From positions 62,001 through 126,000 of the forward strand of contig CAVSVP010000007.1 in the NCBI GenBank assembly GCA_963731125.1: a DNA stretch of 64,000 nucleotides, given 5' to 3'. Below, piece by piece: positions 62,316-64,000 of the stretch. The position numbers were made by a program, and so were the translations under genes. This DNA is from CAVSVP01 sp963731125. Lineage in GTDB: Bacteria; Pseudomonadota; Gammaproteobacteria; Competibacterales; Competibacteraceae. Each line of letters opens with the position of its first letter. Position 1 is the first letter of the stretch. The notes beneath the pieces are model-generated. The model was not told where the DNA came from. It saw only the letters and a program-made list of their open reading frames with translations, and ran no database searches.

Positions 62316-64000
62316 TTAATGAGACTCGATGGTCTTATAAATCACGCGTAAGTTGGTACCTGGATAACGCACCGGCTGCTGGTTGAGGTACTCGCAAAGC
62401 GCGGCCAGCGCCCGCTGGGAACGGTGGTTGGCGGGGCTATAGAGATGAACATGCAGTTCACAGCGCTCGTGATCAGGAATAATATCACCGCTGAGGCGGA
62501 AGAGGCTCTTTAAGAAAGCACGTATTTCGTCGTCGCGGCGCGCAAAGTAGGGCTCGACAAGGCGTGCAAGGCGGCTCTCGCTGCGATAGGCGAGCGTCTT
62601 AAGCAGTCGCGTAATGGTCTTTCGTTCGATCTCATGATGAACCAGTCGCTCGATGTCGTGAAGGGTGTGCAAAGGCACCTTGGTTGGCATCGCCTGGCGT
62701 TTTTCGAGGAGCCCCTCGAGCTCTGTCTCAAGGGTTTGCATCGCGTGTTGCTGGGCAGCGAGCTTGTCGGCTGCCACCGGGTTTTTCTGAGCTGTCCTCA
62801 GTTCCGCTAGGACAGTTCCTAACCGCGCCTTGGTGGCCTTGAGTTGCTTGTCGATCGCGCGGCGTTCGGGATTGGGAACGCGGCGTTCGCTATCGGCTGC
62901 CTCGGTATCGTAGGTGCACAGCTGGTCGAGATTGAATTCCGCTTCCATGTACTTGAAAAAGTTCTCTTGGCGCCACCGTGCAAACAGGCGATCGGCAATG
63001 ATCGCCGCGGGCAGATCCTGGCGCGTGGTCAAGAGGGCGGTTTGCTGTCCCCGGCTCCCCAGACGGCGGATCTCCCGCATCCAGAAGGCGGGCTGGCGGC
63101 GGGTTTTCTGGATAATGAGCACGCTGCGCTCGGCCAGCTGGTAGCTGATGTCGCTGCCGTCTCGTGCCAGCGTATCGGTGCGATAGTCGCTCTGCGGCCA
63201 AGGGGTCTGCCGACCTTTGCGATACGTGATGACATCGACTCCCTCGTCACGCCAGCGCCGGAAGGACTGCGGACTCCAGGCCTCGCGATCAAAAACCAAC
63301 GTCAAGCGCTGGGATTCCCCCGTGATCTGGCGGATTTGCTCGCGCGCCTTGGGAATGACCTGCTGCTCCAGCAGGGAGAGCAGGTGAGCGTTGGTGGGGC
63401 TCGTGACGAAAAATAGCGGCTCGCTTGCCCCATTGTGGACCCAGGTATCGGTGGCGGCCGGCAGGCATTGTCGCCGTTTCTGCACCAAGGTCTTCGGCAC
63501 CGGATGCTTGCGCCCCGTGTAGACGTTGACGTGACCGTCCACATAAAGCATCCCCAGTTCCTCAGGCGCGTCACGTGCCCAACGCTCGGCGAGCGCTGCA
63601 GCGAATAGCGCCCCGTTCTGCTGGGCGCCAAGCTCGTCGAGCTTGCGCCGTAGCGTCTTGACTTCGGGCACCCGATCCAGACCGAGCAGCAAGCCGAGCT
63701 CGCCTGGCGAGTGGGCACTCAATTGCTCAATGCTCTGGATCCGTAATAATGCCAGCATCACCAGACACAGCAGAATCGAGCGCAGACCATAAAAGCCCTT
63801 TTTCAACGGCGCATAGATCTGCTCCGCGACGCTGAGCAGACCCTCACCGAGCATCGCCGGCAGGGCTAACAGCACCCCGGCATTGGCAACCCCTTCGACC
63901 GCTGCAAATTGCGGTGCCGCCTCAGGCAACCCACCCGCCGCCGCTTGCGCGCGTTCCGCTAACCGCTTGACAGCGGTACCGACAGCGGCAGCCGGGCGCA
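62316..64000 (-). CDS. Transposase-like protein, open at the window edge
   Basis: At least 561 residues; the frame has no stop up to position 64000, so the start lies outside. A TTG at 63929 is an internal codon more likely than a start. The protein shows LGMLYVDGHVNVYTGRK (first Asp), LTLVFDREAWSPQSFRRW (second Asp), ADRLFARWRQENFFKYMEAE (Glu) in the order of a DDE transposase, then a long coiled coil and a C-terminal part. The family is one of the unnamed large transposase-like groups; the IS name is not known to me. Adjacent to the IS630 remnant, with only a few bp between. Confidence 0.65.
   Translation of the reverse strand, partial: RPAAAVGTAVKRLAERAQAAAGGLPEAAPQFAAVEGVANAGVLLALPAMLGEGLLSVAEQIYAPLKKGFYGLRSILLCLVMLALLRIQSIEQLSAHSPGELGLLLGLDRVPEVKTLRRKLDELGAQQNGALFAAALAERWARDAPEELGMLYVDGHVNVYTGRKHPVPKTLVQKRRQCLPAATDTWVHNGASEPLFFVTSPTNAHLLSLLEQQVIPKAREQIRQITGESQRLTLVFDREAWSPQSFRRWRDEGVDVITYRKGRQTPWPQSDYRTDTLARDGSDISYQLAERSVLIIQKTRRQPAFWMREIRRLGSRGQQTALLTTRQDLPAAIIADRLFARWRQENFFKYMEAEFNLDQLCTYDTEAADSERRVPNPERRAIDKQLKATKARLGTVLAELRTAQKNPVAADKLAAQQHAMQTLETELEGLLEKRQAMPTKVPLHTLHDIERLVHHEIERKTITRLLKTLAYRSESRLARLVEPYFARRDDEIRAFLKSLFRLSGDIIPDHERCELHVHLYSPANHRSQRALAALCEYLNQQPVRYPGTNLRVIYKTIESH

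Noticed and set aside
1..64000. tRNA or rRNA genes
   Set aside because: Reading both strands for T-loop and anticodon-arm patterns and for rRNA landmarks gave no candidate I could support; a tRNAscan or Infernal run would settle it.

Overview
The window looks like chromosome of a gammaproteobacterium. This rests on the gene content (rppH-ptsP pair, lptM-lysA pair, ttcA, rimO, proS, ilvB-ilvH-ilvC, DUF4743 Nudix, Rof-type regulator) and on protein features I recognise; I cannot name a genus. A phasin-like gene suggests polyhydroxyalkanoate storage. The most striking property is a very heavy insertion-sequence load (IS1, IS5, IS21, IS630, IS701, three different IS1634-type elements, small non-autonomous derivatives), with many broken genes.

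Layout. 1-2860: the edge of a lasso-peptide-type RiPP cassette (a transglutaminase-like B2 protease cut by the window edge and a PqqD-like recognition protein), a small inverted-repeat element, and a divergent MsbA-family ABC exporter. 2893-4378: a SLOG/molybdenum-carrier-like protein and its AraC-type neighbour. 4656-18846: a GC-rich block of envelope genes on one strand: SYLF lipoprotein, LysM-sulfatase, small secreted protein, LysM-DUF1254/DUF1214 protein, Tat-exported protein, FadL-type porin (frameshifted), remains of a DUF2092-like gene, Gly-rich secreted protein, and split PqiA halves plus PqiB. Together these could bind, process and move hydrophobic or sulfated compounds across the envelope.

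19023-30089 is a transposon landfill. An IS630 abuts a truncated IS701. An IS1634-type element beginning at 20798 is interrupted by an IS5 that itself contains an IS21, then by a second IS1634-type element and a full IS701; a 90-bp IS5-ended MITE lies just outside its right end. 30256-34291 returns to host genes: a LysM coiled-coil protein with 84-bp tandem repeats, a carboxylesterase, lptM-lysA (no dapF follows) and an AT-rich orphan with kinase-like motifs. A second IS1 copy (34619-35523) truncates a cupin gene and borders a transposase remnant.

36379-43333 holds metabolism and RNA modification: a GhrA-like dehydrogenase, an oxygenase-fold-like protein, an SDR related to dienoyl-CoA reductases, formate-tetrahydrofolate ligase, TtcA, a YdcH-like protein and a Nudix hydrolase. 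43458-46362 has a phasin-HhH protein, a MITE carrying a Pseudomonas-type REP palindrome and an IS1634-type element. 46506-61304 is ordinary housekeeping: ptsP, rppH, a HAD phosphatase, YqgE, DAHP synthase, proS, a DUF4124 protein, the branched-chain amino-acid genes, a Rof-like protein, rimO, an EF-hand protein and a Cys-rich secreted protein. 61505-64000 is again transposon material running off the window.

Several frameshifts sit in homopolymer runs, so some 'pseudogenes' could be sequencing errors. No tRNA, rRNA or CRISPR array was seen.
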